Source: Faunimonas pinastri (GTDB lineage: Bacteria > Pseudomonadota > Alphaproteobacteria > Rhizobiales > Afifellaceae). Taken from it: 64,000 bases of DNA. This document shows, in pieces, positions 38,125 to 46,433 of this stretch. The position numbers and the translations under genes were made by a program. The notes below the pieces were generated by a model. It searched no databases and was not told where the DNA came from. It saw only the letters and a program-made list of their open reading frames with translations. Positions within the stretch are counted from its first letter, which is position 1. Each line of letters opens with the position of its first letter. Location: positions 62,001-126,000 of the forward strand of contig NZ_FOFG01000008.1 in assembly GCF_900110915.1 (NCBI RefSeq). The letters are read 5' to 3'.

Positions 38125-39069
38125 ATGCTCGGACGCACGGCAAGCAGCCTCTTCTGGATGTCCCGCTATATGGAGCGGGCGGAAAACATGACCCGTCTCG
38201 CGGAAGCGGGCTTTCGCATCACGCTCACGCCGGACACCGGCGACGGCCATCGCGAGGAATGGCTTTCCACCCTCACCAGCGCCGGCATCCACCGGCCCTT
38301 CAAGGAGAAATACGGCGACGCGGGGGGCGGCAAGGCGCTGGAGTTCCTGCTGTTCGACGAGGACAATCCCTCCTCCGTCCGCACCTGCCTGCGGCTCGCC
38401 CGCACCAACGCCCGTTCCGTCCGCACCAAGCTCACCCGCGACATGTGGGAAGCGCTGAACGGCACCTGGCTCGCCTTCGACAAGATCAAACCGGCGGAGA
38501 TGACGCCGGAGCGACTGCCGGATTTCCTCGACTGGGTCCGCGAGCGCACATCGCTTTTCCGCGGCGCGCTGCTCGGCACCATCCTGCGCGACGATACGTT
38601 CTTCTTCAGCCAGCTCGGCGCGTTCATCGAGCGGGCGGACAACACCGCCCGCATCATCGACGTGAAATATTTCCTGCTGCTCCCCAACAACCAGGGTATC
38701 GGCGGCGACGTGGACACCTTTCAATGGGAGACGATCCTGCGCGCCGTTTCGGCGCACAGCTCGTACCGGCACGTCTTCAACGAGCGCCTCCTGCCCTGGA
38801 ACATCGCGGAATTCCTGATCCTTCGGCCGGAAATGCCGCGCTCGCTGCGCTTCTGCTACGACCAGCTGCAGATCACCGCAGAGGGACTGAGCCTCCATTA
38901 CGGCGAGCGCAAGGAGTCGGAAGAGAGCATCGTGGAGTGCCGCAAGACCCTGCGCGACGGCCGCATGGACGACATCTTCCAGAACGGGCTGCACGAATTC
39001 CTCACCGATTTCATCGTCAGCAACAACAAACTGACGGAGACAATCTCCCGCGACTACCACTTCGCATGA
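38125..39069 (+). CDS. Alpha-E domain protein
   Basis: A 314-residue all-helical protein of the alpha-E (DUF403) family. The N terminus MLGRTASSLFWMSRYMERAEN is the conserved signature; further blocks are NARSVRTKLTRDMWEALN, FIERADNTARIIDVKY and LLPWNIAEFLIL. It always travels with circularly permuted ATP-grasp genes and is thought to cooperate in an unknown peptide-modification step. Biochemical function is unknown. The start follows the ATP-grasp stop by one base, so the two are translationally coupled. Confidence 0.93.
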   Translation: MLGRTASSLFWMSRYMERAENMTRLAEAGFRITLTPDTGDGHREEWLSTLTSAGIHRPFKEKYGDAGGGKALEFLLFDEDNPSSVRTCLRLARTNARSVRTKLTRDMWEALNGTWLAFDKIKPAEMTPERLPDFLDWVRERTSLFRGALLGTILRDDTFFFSQLGAFIERADNTARIIDVKYFLLLPNNQGIGGDVDTFQWETILRAVSAHSSYRHVFNERLLPWNIAEFLILRPEMPRSLRFCYDQLQITAEGLSLHYGERKESEESIVECRKTLRDGRMDDIFQNGLHEFLTDFIVSNNKLTETISRDYHFA

Positions 39070-39076
39070 TGGGTCG

Positions 39077-39886
39077 ATGATGCGCCTCAGCATTCGCCAC
39101 ACGACAAGCTACACCTACGACCAGTCCGGGACATGCACGGTGCAGCGGCTGCGGCTGACGCCGGTCAGCAATCGCTGGCAGAACGTGCTGCACTGGACGG
39201 TGGACGCGCCCGGCTTCGAGAAGGCCGCGACCTATGTCGACGGTTTCGGCAACCGCACGCACCTCATCGCCTACAGCCATGGCGCGGAAACGGTGGAGAT
39301 CACCGCCCACGGCATCGTGGAAACCCGGGACAATGGCGGCGTCGCGGGACATCTCGGCGAAGCGGCGAGCCCGGCGACCTTTCTACGCTCGACCCCGCTG
39401 ACCGATCCGTCCGACGAGATCTCCGGGCTCGCAGACGGCGTCCTCGCCGCCACCCCGCTGTCGAAGCTCCACGCGCTGCTGGAAGCCATCGCCGAGCAGG
39501 TCACCTATGTCATCGACGCCACGAATTCCGGCACAAGCGCGGCCGAGGCTTTCGCCGCCGGCCAGGGCGTCTGCCAGGACCACGCGCACATCTTCATCGC
39601 GGCGGCGCGGCGGATCGGCATCCCGGCCCGCTACGTGACGGGCTACCTGCATCTGGAGAACGAGGAACCGGCGGAGGCCAACCATGCCTGGGCCGAAGCC
39701 TGGGTGCCGGATCTCGGCTGGGTCGGCTTCGATCCCGCCAACAATGTCTGCCCCACCGACCGCTATGTCCGCCTGGCTTGCGGGCTGGATGCCGGCTATG
39801 CCGCGCCGATCGTCGGCACGCGCCGGGGCGGAGGCAACGAGACGCTGGCGGTCGACGTTGTCGTCGAACAACAGCAGCAGCAATAG
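39077..39886 (+). CDS. Transglutaminase-like cysteine peptidase
   Basis: A 269-residue protein with an N-terminal bacterial transglutaminase-associated domain (IRHTTSYTYDQSGT...) and a papain-like transglutaminase core. The catalytic triad is visible: Cys166 in GQGVCQDHAH, His203 in ANHAWAEAW and Asp219 in GWVGFDPAN. It could act as a peptidase or amidase on the product of the ATP-grasp enzyme. There is no signal peptide, so the protein is presumably cytosolic. The gene follows the alpha-E gene by 7 bases. Two adjacent ATGs (39077, 39080) are equivalent starts. It ends in a short Gln tract. Confidence 0.93.
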   Translation: MMRLSIRHTTSYTYDQSGTCTVQRLRLTPVSNRWQNVLHWTVDAPGFEKAATYVDGFGNRTHLIAYSHGAETVEITAHGIVETRDNGGVAGHLGEAASPATFLRSTPLTDPSDEISGLADGVLAATPLSKLHALLEAIAEQVTYVIDATNSGTSAAEAFAAGQGVCQDHAHIFIAAARRIGIPARYVTGYLHLENEEPAEANHAWAEAWVPDLGWVGFDPANNVCPTDRYVRLACGLDAGYAAPIVGTRRGGGNETLAVDVVVEQQQQQ

Positions 39887-39913
39887 CCCTCCTTCAACAC
39901 CACAGGTCCCGAG

Positions 39914-40696
39914 ATGACTTACTGCGTCGGCTTCCGCCTGGACCGGGGTATCGTCTTCGCCTCCGACACCCGCACCAATGCCGGCGTCGACAACATCGCG
40001 ACCTTTTCCAAGATGCACGTCTGGGAACTGAAGGGTGACCGCGTCCTCATCATGCTGACGGCCGGCAACCTCGCCTTCACCCAGTCGGTGGTGTCGATCC
40101 TCAGCGAACGCATCTCCACGCCGCCGGACCCCGAGCGGCCGTCGCTTTCCTCCGTCACCACGATGTTTCAGGCCGCGCGCGTGGTCGGCGCCGCCATCCG
40201 CGAGGTGCGGCGCGTGGACAAGCAGGAGATCGAAGACAATCCGGGCCTCTTCAGCGCCTCCTTCATTCTGGGCGGGCAGATCGGTGGCGAAGACCCGCGG
40301 CTCTTCCAGATCTACAAGGAAGGCAACTTCATCGAAGCGACGCCCGACAATCCCTACTTCCAGATCGGCGAGCACAAATACGGCAAGCCGATCCTCGGCC
40401 GTGTCGCCTCGCCCGACATGCGCCTCGGCGTCGCCGCCAAGCTGCTGCTGCTCTCCTTCGATTCCACGCTGCGGTCGAATCTCTCCGTCGGCATGCCGAT
40501 CGACATCCTGATCTATCGCCGCGACGCGCTGGAAGTGAGCGAGAGGCGCCGTATTCAGGAGGACGACGCCTATTTCAAGAAGCTCTCCACGGCCTGGTCG
40601 GAAGCGCTGCGGGACGCCTTCGTGCATATCGACGAGTACGAGGGCGCAGACACGCTGATGCCGCCGGTCGAGGTTGCCTCCTCGCGCCGCGGCTGA
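39914..40696 (+). CDS. anbu: Anbu, proteasome-like peptidase
   Basis: A 260-residue ancestral beta-subunit protease of the Ntn hydrolase/proteasome superfamily. After removal of Met1 the new N-terminal Thr (TYCVGFRLDRGIVFASDTR) is the expected nucleophile. Asp18 and Lys33 of the catalytic set are present in ASDT and FSKMH. Published Anbu structures are open helical assemblies, not closed rings, and no unfoldase partner is fixed. Here it closes the ATP-grasp/alpha-E/transglutaminase operon, the association predicted to make and break a peptide tag. The start follows the transglutaminase stop by 27 bases. Confidence 0.92.
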   Translation: MTYCVGFRLDRGIVFASDTRTNAGVDNIATFSKMHVWELKGDRVLIMLTAGNLAFTQSVVSILSERISTPPDPERPSLSSVTTMFQAARVVGAAIREVRRVDKQEIEDNPGLFSASFILGGQIGGEDPRLFQIYKEGNFIEATPDNPYFQIGEHKYGKPILGRVASPDMRLGVAAKLLLLSFDSTLRSNLSVGMPIDILIYRRDALEVSERRRIQEDDAYFKKLSTAWSEALRDAFVHIDEYEGADTLMPPVEVASSRRG

Positions 40697-40720
40697 TCGC
40701 CCCGCGCTTAAGACGGGAAC

Positions 40721-42928
40721 TCAGGCCCCCTTGGCTTCCAGGATCATGGCGGCGAGCCGCGCCTGCAGCTCGCCGATGTCGTAGGGCTTGGTCATCAGCG
40801 GAAATTCCCGCGCCGAACGATTGCTCGCCGCCTCGCTGTAGCCGGTGGCGAGCAGGATGGGCAGCGACGGATGCGCCTGCCGGATCGCGCGCGCGAGCTC
40901 GACCCCATTCATGCCGCCGGGCATCATGATATCGGAAAAAACGAGATCGAAGGCCGGGTCGCGTCCCATCGCCAGCAGCGCGTCCGGGGCCGTTATCGCC
41001 AGCGTCACGTCGTAGCCGGCCTCCCGCAGCGTCTCGCCGACCATCTCGCCGATGGCCGGATCGTCTTCCACCATCAGAACGCGGCCGGACCAGGTAACGT
41101 CCGTCGGAACCGGCGCGGACGCCTGCTGAACCTCGGCGGCCGCAGCGACCACCGCCGGCAGCTTGAAAACGATCATCGTGCCCGATCCCGGCTCGCTCTC
41201 GATCCGCATCCGGCCACCGGACTGCGTGGCGAAGCCGAAGGCCTGGCTGAGGCCGAGGCCACTCCCCTTGCCGATCTCCTTGGTGGTGAAGAACGGTTCC
41301 AGCACCCGGTCGCGGATCTCCGGCGGAATGCCCGTGCCGGTATCGCGGACCGAGATCGACACATATTGCTGCGGCACGCCGTCGTCATCCGGCAGGACGA
41401 TGTTGCGGGCCTCGAAGCGGATCAGCCCGCCATTCGGCATCGCGTCGCGCGCGTTCAGGCCGACATTCAGGAGCGCGAGCTCCAGCTGGCTCGGATCGGC
41501 GGTGATGTGCCAGATATCTGGCGCGATCTCCGTTTCCACTCGGATCCCGGCGCCGATCGAGCGCTCCAGCAGGCTGGCCGCCGCCTCCACATGCGCCGCC
41601 ACGGGAAGCACCTCGGGGCGTAGCGGTTGCTTGCGCGCGAAGGCCAGCAGCTGCGCCGTCAGGCTCGCCGCCCGCTCCGCCGCAAGCCGGATATTGCCGA
41701 GGCTGCGGTTCAGGCGCGGATGGTCGCCGGCGAATTTCTGCGCCGTCGCGGCCCCGCCGAGGATCACCGTCAGGAGATTGTTGAAGTCGTGCGCGATGCC
41801 GGCGGTCAGCTGCCCCACGGCTTCCAGCTTCTGCGCCTGCAGGAGCTGCTGCTCGACCTTCTCGCGATCCATGATGGCGCGCTCGCGGTCGGCTACGGCC
41901 GCGGCCACATGCTCGTAGGCGAGGAACTGGCGGATCAGCGCTGCCATGATCGCGGTGACGGCTGCCATGCAAAGCAGTCCGGCCGCGACGATGAAGACGC
42001 TCTGCCGCCGCCATGGCGAAAGAACCTCCGACATCGGCCGGGTGACGTTGACCAGCAGTGGATAGCCGGCGACCCGTTTGGAGGCGATCAGGCGAAGGAT
42101 CGGCTCGCGCCGGCCCACCGAGAAGCTTGAGGTGAAGATGCCCTCGCCGGCGGGCGCCTCGATCGCCTCCACCGGCAGCTTCTGACCCACGGGAGACGGC
42201 GGATGCCGCGCCAGCAGCGTGCCGTCGTTTCGCCAGAGCGCGATGGCCGCGCCCGTGGTCAGGGGCAGCGAGCTGTAAAGGTCCTCGAAATGATCGAGCA
42301 GGATGGCGCCGAGTACGAGGCCGACGAAGTTTCCCGAAGGGCCGGTAATCCGGCGGGCGAGATAGATCGTCCAGGTCCCGCTGCCCCGGTTCTCGACGGG
42401 AACGCTGAGGAACGGCTTGTCCGTCGGATTATCCCTGAGCGCCAGAAAGTAATCCCGGTCGGCGACGTCGACGTCGGGAATCGGCCAGGTCCGCGAGAAG
42501 TTGATCAGCTTCCCCCGCGTGTTGATCATGGTGACCGCGTCGATCTGCGGCACGCCGGCGATCTTCTGGGCCAGGAGGTCGTGCGTGTCGCGGCCCGCCA
42601 TCTGGGCCTCGTATTGCTCGGCCGTCGTAATGCCCTGGCTCGCGATCCAGTCGGCGATGCTGGAAAGGACGAGCTGCACGCTCTGCAGCGAACGCGCCGT
42701 GTCCTCCGCCAGAAGCGTGTCCGTCGTGATCATTTCCCGCCGGGCGGCGGCGATATCGGCGGCGCGCCGATCCAGCGCCGCCGCGACCGTCGCGGCGATC
42801 AGGGCGACCAGCACGATGGTTCCTGCCAGCAGGACGATGGCGATCGGCCGGCTTTCCTGCGCCTTGCCCAGGAGCCAGAGAGGCCCGGTCTTCCCTTTCT
42901 CGCGCGCGGACGGGGAGCTCTTCGTCAT
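40721..42928 (-). CDS. Hybrid sensor histidine kinase with C-terminal receiver
   Basis: A 735-residue membrane kinase. TM1 is at about residues 28-50, an extracytoplasmic dCACHE-like sensor lies at about 55-310 (IADWIASQ...ADRDYFLALRDNP...FLSVPV is the family pattern), and TM2 is at about 313-338. HisKA has the phospho-acceptor His in GIAHDFNNLLT, the HATPase_c boxes are LNVGLNARDAM, DTGTGIP and GKGSGLGLS, and a C-terminal receiver carries Asp in VFSDIMMPGGMNG. The ligand is unknown. The receiver fused to a kinase without a transmitter histidine phosphotransfer domain suggests phosphate-sink or self-regulation. No cognate response regulator is adjacent. Confidence 0.92.
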   Translation of the reverse strand: MTKSSPSAREKGKTGPLWLLGKAQESRPIAIVLLAGTIVLVALIAATVAAALDRRAADIAAARREMITTDTLLAEDTARSLQSVQLVLSSIADWIASQGITTAEQYEAQMAGRDTHDLLAQKIAGVPQIDAVTMINTRGKLINFSRTWPIPDVDVADRDYFLALRDNPTDKPFLSVPVENRGSGTWTIYLARRITGPSGNFVGLVLGAILLDHFEDLYSSLPLTTGAAIALWRNDGTLLARHPPSPVGQKLPVEAIEAPAGEGIFTSSFSVGRREPILRLIASKRVAGYPLLVNVTRPMSEVLSPWRRQSVFIVAAGLLCMAAVTAIMAALIRQFLAYEHVAAAVADRERAIMDREKVEQQLLQAQKLEAVGQLTAGIAHDFNNLLTVILGGAATAQKFAGDHPRLNRSLGNIRLAAERAASLTAQLLAFARKQPLRPEVLPVAAHVEAAASLLERSIGAGIRVETEIAPDIWHITADPSQLELALLNVGLNARDAMPNGGLIRFEARNIVLPDDDGVPQQYVSISVRDTGTGIPPEIRDRVLEPFFTTKEIGKGSGLGLSQAFGFATQSGGRMRIESEPGSGTMIVFKLPAVVAAAAEVQQASAPVPTDVTWSGRVLMVEDDPAIGEMVGETLREAGYDVTLAITAPDALLAMGRDPAFDLVFSDIMMPGGMNGVELARAIRQAHPSLPILLATGYSEAASNRSAREFPLMTKPYDIGELQARLAAMILEAKGA

Positions 42929-43021
42929 TCCAATGTGCGGACCGACTGCTTCGGGGAGGAACTATGATCTCGGCTAAAGATCATGCTCCCCCGGGGTTTG
43001 CAACCGGGCTCAGGAAGCGGC

Positions 43022-43687
43022 TCACGCGGTTCCGAGCGGCGAGCGATCCAGTTCGGCCAGGAGATGAGCGGGATCCTGGAAAATCCAGTGACACCCGGCC
43101 GCCCTCAGGTCCTCTTCCGGGAAGCCCCCGCAGAGCACGCCCATGGCCTGGATACCGGCACGGGTGGCCGCTTCCGCATCGTAGGGCGAGTCCCCGATCA
43201 CCACGGCCTCGTCCGGCTGCAGCCCGTTCCTGGCGAGCGCTGCCTGGAATATGTCCGGCGCCGGCTTGGAATGCTCGGCGTCGTCGGAGGACGTGGCGCT
43301 GTCCACGAGATCGGTTATGCCGGCGATCTCCTGATAACGCTTCACCTCGTCCTCCTTGCCTGAAGATGCGAGGACCAGCCGGAAACCGCGAGCCCGGAGA
43401 GCGGAAAAGAGATCGCGGACGCCGGGAAACGGATGAACGCGGTCCATGTACTTGCGGGCGAAGAGGTCGGTCCGAAACGCCTGGATCTCCGAACCGAAAC
43501 GCGCGATCAACCTCTGATCGAGGAAATCCGGCAGCAGTTGGTCGCCGCCTTTGCCGATCTTGCCGCGAATCTTCTCGGCCGGGATCGAGAAGCCGAAACG
43601 GCGGAACGCCTCTTCCCAGGCCTCTGCATGAAGATCCACCGAATCGACCAGTGTGCCGTCTATGTCGAAGATGACCGCTTTGAACAT
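43022..43687 (-). CDS. HAD superfamily phosphatase
   Basis: A 221-residue haloacid dehalogenase-type hydrolase. Motif I is AVIFDIDGTLVDSVDLH, with two catalytic Asp; motif II is LVLASSGK, motif III is the Lys in KPAPDIFQ, and motif IV is VVIGDSPYDAEAA. A four-helix cap follows motif I, as in phosphoglycolate phosphatase and beta-phosphoglucomutase-like enzymes. The substrate cannot be told. It lies upstream of the kinase gene on the same strand, with 93 bases between. Confidence 0.88.
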   Translation of the reverse strand: MFKAVIFDIDGTLVDSVDLHAEAWEEAFRRFGFSIPAEKIRGKIGKGGDQLLPDFLDQRLIARFGSEIQAFRTDLFARKYMDRVHPFPGVRDLFSALRARGFRLVLASSGKEDEVKRYQEIAGITDLVDSATSSDDAEHSKPAPDIFQAALARNGLQPDEAVVIGDSPYDAEAATRAGIQAMGVLCGGFPEEDLRAAGCHWIFQDPAHLLAELDRSPLGTA

Positions 43688-43843
43688 TCACTCCGCCTGC
43701 TGTGATGAGGTGGCGTAACCGGGATCGTCCGCGTTGGTTGCGCCAGCGTTTTCGACGCGGGTTGCGGTCTTCTTAAGGGCCGAGAGAAACCAGTTTCTTA
43801 ACCACGCTGGACTTTGCCCCCCTGCCCATGTCAGGTCTGGGCC

Positions 43844-44695
43844 ATGGCAGACGCAAGCATTCTGGGTAGCCGCATCAATGAGCGGCGTACGGTTCTCGGC
43901 TGGTCGCTCGACCAGCTCGCACAGGCCGCCGGCACCTCCGAGCAGCATGTCGACCGCATCGAGCGCGGCATAACCAAGCACTCACGTTTCATTCCGCTGA
44001 TCCTGGAAGCCCTGACCCGGGCCGAGGGCGACCGGACCGCATCGCCTCCTCCCGGGGCCGTGCTCCTGGCCGAGCCGGATGAAGCGCCAGCGTCGGCACC
44101 CGCTCCGATGTCGGCGCCCGTTCCCCTCACGCCGCAGGTGGAACAGCCCCGGCCGTCCTTCACCGCCCCGCAGCCCCCTTCCACCGGGGACTCCTTCGCC
44201 GCCGAGCCGTCGCCGGCGGTGTTCGGTCCGTCGGACGCGGTGCTGGAACTCGACCTCAACATTCCCCTGAGCAACGCGACCGCGGCCCTGGTGCCCGGAG
44301 CAGGCATCGACGAAAGCGGTGCGTTGCCGGAAGGCGCGCGGGACTGGTGGCGTCTGCCGGACTGGATCCTGAACGCGCTCAACCTCCATCCCGGCCAGCT
44401 TCGCTGCGTGCCGGTGCGCGGCGATTCCATGGCCCCTGTTCTGGACGAAGGCGACATCGCGCTGGTCGATCTGGCCAATAACGTGCCCTCGCCGCCGGGC
44501 CTTTATGCGCTTGCCGACGAATTCGGCGGGATCGTCATCCGCAGGCTGGAGGTTGTATCGCGGCGCGGGGAGCCACAGATCCGCGTGCGCATTTCGGCTG
44601 AAAACGAGCAATATCTCCCGCAGGAGCGTCTGCTCGACGAGATCGGCATCCTTGGCCGGCATGTCGGCATGTTCAGCTTCCGCACCCGCCGTTGA
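43844..44695 (+). CDS. XRE helix-turn-helix regulator with S24-like domain
   Basis: A 283-residue putative repressor. Residues 5-58 form an XRE helix-turn-helix (NERRTVLGWSLDQLAQAAGT). A long Pro/Ala-rich linker leads to an S24/LexA-like fold from about residue 185. The nucleophile Ser195 is present in VRGDSMAPVLDEGDIALVDL, but the catalytic Lys expected in the last strand (VKR in LexA) is Arg233 here (GGIVIRRLEV). Self-cleavage may therefore be lost, making this a dimerising or ligand-sensing domain. No phage genes lie nearby. The ATG at 43844 is preferred over an upstream start without a binding site. Confidence 0.78.
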   Translation: MADASILGSRINERRTVLGWSLDQLAQAAGTSEQHVDRIERGITKHSRFIPLILEALTRAEGDRTASPPPGAVLLAEPDEAPASAPAPMSAPVPLTPQVEQPRPSFTAPQPPSTGDSFAAEPSPAVFGPSDAVLELDLNIPLSNATAALVPGAGIDESGALPEGARDWWRLPDWILNALNLHPGQLRCVPVRGDSMAPVLDEGDIALVDLANNVPSPPGLYALADEFGGIVIRRLEVVSRRGEPQIRVRISAENEQYLPQERLLDEIGILGRHVGMFSFRTRR

Positions 44696-44712
44696 CAGCA
44701 CAGGAGTCGCCC

Positions 44713-44880
44713 TTGAGCGAGCTGCAGGAAGATATCGCCGAGCAACTGGTGGTCGCGGCGGAAACGCTGGACGGGCTGTCCCGCCTGGAACTCCAGACGC
44801 TTCTCCGCACCGCGGCCCTCGTGATCACGGATCTGCGGCGGCAGGTGGAGGAGCGCACCGAGGCGGAGCGCGAAGCGTAA
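44713..44880 (+). CDS. Small hypothetical coiled-coil protein
   Basis: A 55-residue protein, probably one long amphipathic helix (ELQEDIAEQLVVAAETLD ... RRQVEERTEAEREA). The TTG at 44713 follows AGGAG by 7 bases and is therefore the likely start; an earlier TTG at 44692 overlaps the repressor stop. It sits 17 bases after the S24-type regulator gene and is presumably in its operon. Acidic-basic charge pattern suggests dimerisation. No family recognised. Confidence 0.55.
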   Translation: MSELQEDIAEQLVVAAETLDGLSRLELQTLLRTAALVITDLRRQVEERTEAEREA

Positions 44881-45049
44881 GCCTCGAACTGACCGCGAAG
44901 GCGACGCGGTAACCACGACTTTTAAGAGTGGTGAAGAAAACCTTGCCGGGACGGCACGAGCTATCTTGCCCTCGTTAAAATTGTTGTTAACTTTTCAGAA
45001 ACATTCGGCGGGCGCGGTGGGGTGCCCGACCGAAGATCTGGAGGGAACA

Positions 45050-45181
45050 ATGACGGCAAGCAGCATCATCCTCCCCGTTCTGGGGGTCGGTGTCTTCTCA
45101 TCCATCATCTGGTCGATCTGGTGGGCGCACCAGCTTTGCCTGGGTCCGGCGGAATCGGTGCTTCCAAACACATCTGCTTGA
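45050..45181 (+). CDS. Small membrane protein of 43 residues
   Basis: A single hydrophobic segment (ILPVLGVGVFSSIIWSIWWA) with short tails, so probably one membrane span. GGAGGG lies 6 bases before ATG 45050, strong support for a gene of this size. It may be one of the many uncharacterised small membrane proteins that tune larger complexes. It is separated from the preceding small gene by a 169-bp region that could contain its promoter (an AT-rich stretch near 44970-45000). Confidence 0.55.
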   Translation: MTASSIILPVLGVGVFSSIIWSIWWAHQLCLGPAESVLPNTSA

Positions 45182-45260
45182 ACTGAAATGAACCGGGCGC
45201 GTTTCATATCCATATAAGGAGCAGCCGGGCGGTGGCCCGGACCTGATTGGAGAAACCTCG

Positions 45261-45641
45261 ATGCGCTTGATCAAGTCGCTCGCCGCAGCGCTCGCCGTGA
45301 CCGTTGCAGCAATCGCTATTCCCGCCGGTGCCCAGGCGCAACCGTACTGGAACCATGGGTACGGCGGTGGCTACTATCACCACCATGGCTGGGGCGGCGG
45401 TTACGCTGCCGGCGCCGGCATCGCGGGATTTGCGGCCGGCACAATCATCGGCAGCCAGCTCGCGGGTGGTCCCGTCTACGCGGCCCCCGCCCCGGTCTAT
45501 GCCGCACCCACGGTCGTCTACCAGTCCGCGCCGTCCCGCTCGCCCGCGTGGTATTCCTACTGCTCGTCGCGGTATCGCTCGTTCGATCCGGCCTCGGGCA
45601 CGTTCCTGGGATATGACGGCCTCCGGCATTTCTGCCAATAA
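45261..45641 (+). CDS. BA14K family exported protein
   Basis: A 126-residue exported protein. The signal peptide ends at GAQAQ; then a His/Gly/Tyr-rich region (GYGGGYYHHHGWGGG), a Gly/Ala hydrophobic section, and the C-terminal BA14K motif CSSRYRSFDPASGTFLGYDGLRHFC with two Cys. Brucella BA14K is immunoreactive with lectin-like properties. An envelope role is inferred. It has its own strong terminator. Confidence 0.85.
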   Translation: MRLIKSLAAALAVTVAAIAIPAGAQAQPYWNHGYGGGYYHHHGWGGGYAAGAGIAGFAAGTIIGSQLAGGPVYAAPAPVYAAPTVVYQSAPSRSPAWYSYCSSRYRSFDPASGTFLGYDGLRHFCQ

Positions 45642-45663
45642 AAGCAGACAATCGAGAAACAAG

Positions 45664-45686
45664 CCCCGCTTCGGCGGGGTTTTTTC
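45664..45686 (+). terminator. Rho-independent terminator of the BA14K gene
   Basis: CCCCGC and GCGGGG pair around a TTCG tetraloop and are followed by TTTTTTC. It lies about 22 bases after the stop. Confidence 0.93.
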
Positions 45687-45780
45687 TTTACCCGAACCGG
45701 CTGACACTGCCGAATATCGGACAAACCGACGCAACCCTTCCCGGCTAATGAACATTTAGCTGGAAAAGGGGATTTCAGCC

Positions 45781-46002
45781 GTGATCGACAGCAACGTGAC
45801 TGCCCTGCTCGGCGTCGTCCTGAACGATGGATCGTACGATCGTCGCGTCGCCGCCGCGGCCCTCCTGGACGCCATTCGCAGCAACGAGCCCGTCGACACG
45901 GCAGCACTGTCGCTGGCGGTCGAGTTCGAGCTGCAGGAAAGGCTGGAAACCGCGCGTGCGGTGCGCACTCTGGTGGGCGAACTCGGACTAACGACGCCCT
46001 AA
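45781..46002 (+). CDS. Hypothetical protein of 73 residues
   Basis: A small helical protein (AAAALLDAIRSNE, LAVEFELQERLETARAVRTL) without signal or membrane segment and of unknown family. The GTG at 45781 is preceded by GGGG about 10 bases upstream. A similar helical composition occurs in the 55-residue protein encoded at 44713, but I see no real homology. Confidence 0.5.
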   Translation: MIDSNVTALLGVVLNDGSYDRRVAAAALLDAIRSNEPVDTAALSLAVEFELQERLETARAVRTLVGELGLTTP

Positions 46003-46151
46003 ACGCGAAAACCGGACGGGAGTGACGGTAAAAGGGCTCAGCTACCTGACCGCTCGTTCGGGATGCAGGTTCTTCAGCCGCCTCTTTGCCAGACGTCGAA
46101 CAGGCCTCGGCGACCGACAGCCTGAACGTAGCCAACACCGATGACGGAAGC

Positions 46152-46346
46152 CTACGACCGTCGAAGGATGCGGGGAGAAAGCGTTTTGCCGGAGGGCTGG
46201 AAGCCGTAGCTCGCATTGGGGTCGGAGCCATGTGCCCGGCGACCGTAGCCATAAGCGCCGCGATAGTCGCCACGGCTGTCGGGAACGCTGCTCTCCTCGA
46301 TCTTCGGCGTCCGATCGGGATCGAGAGTCTTCGGATCGTAAGGCAA
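46152..46346 (-). CDS. Possible small hypothetical protein (64 residues)
   Basis: A frame with TTG start at 46346 that has AGGAG 7 bases upstream. The product (PYDPKTLDPDRTPKIEESS ... YRGAYGYGRRAHGS) is polar and disordered-looking and contains a Gly/Tyr-rich section, unlike a random GC-rich shadow. No family is recognised. The 46003-46433 region holds nothing else convincing, so this is the best candidate there. Confidence 0.4.
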   Translation of the reverse strand: MPYDPKTLDPDRTPKIEESSVPDSRGDYRGAYGYGRRAHGSDPNASYGFQPSGKTLSPRILRRS

Positions 46347-46433
46347 GGCGCTGCTCCTGCTTGATGATCGTCCGAATGTCTGTGCCAACGCGGGATGCTT
46401 CGAATGGTTCCGCGCGAAGCCTCCCCCACCCGT

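Noticed and set aside
42958-42982. GGAAC at 42958, checked as an EcfG promoter
   Set aside because: The position 16 bases downstream reads GATC, not CGTT.
43844-44695. S24-type repressor as a sign of a prophage
   Set aside because: No integrase, capsid, terminase or attachment repeats; flanking genes are ordinary.
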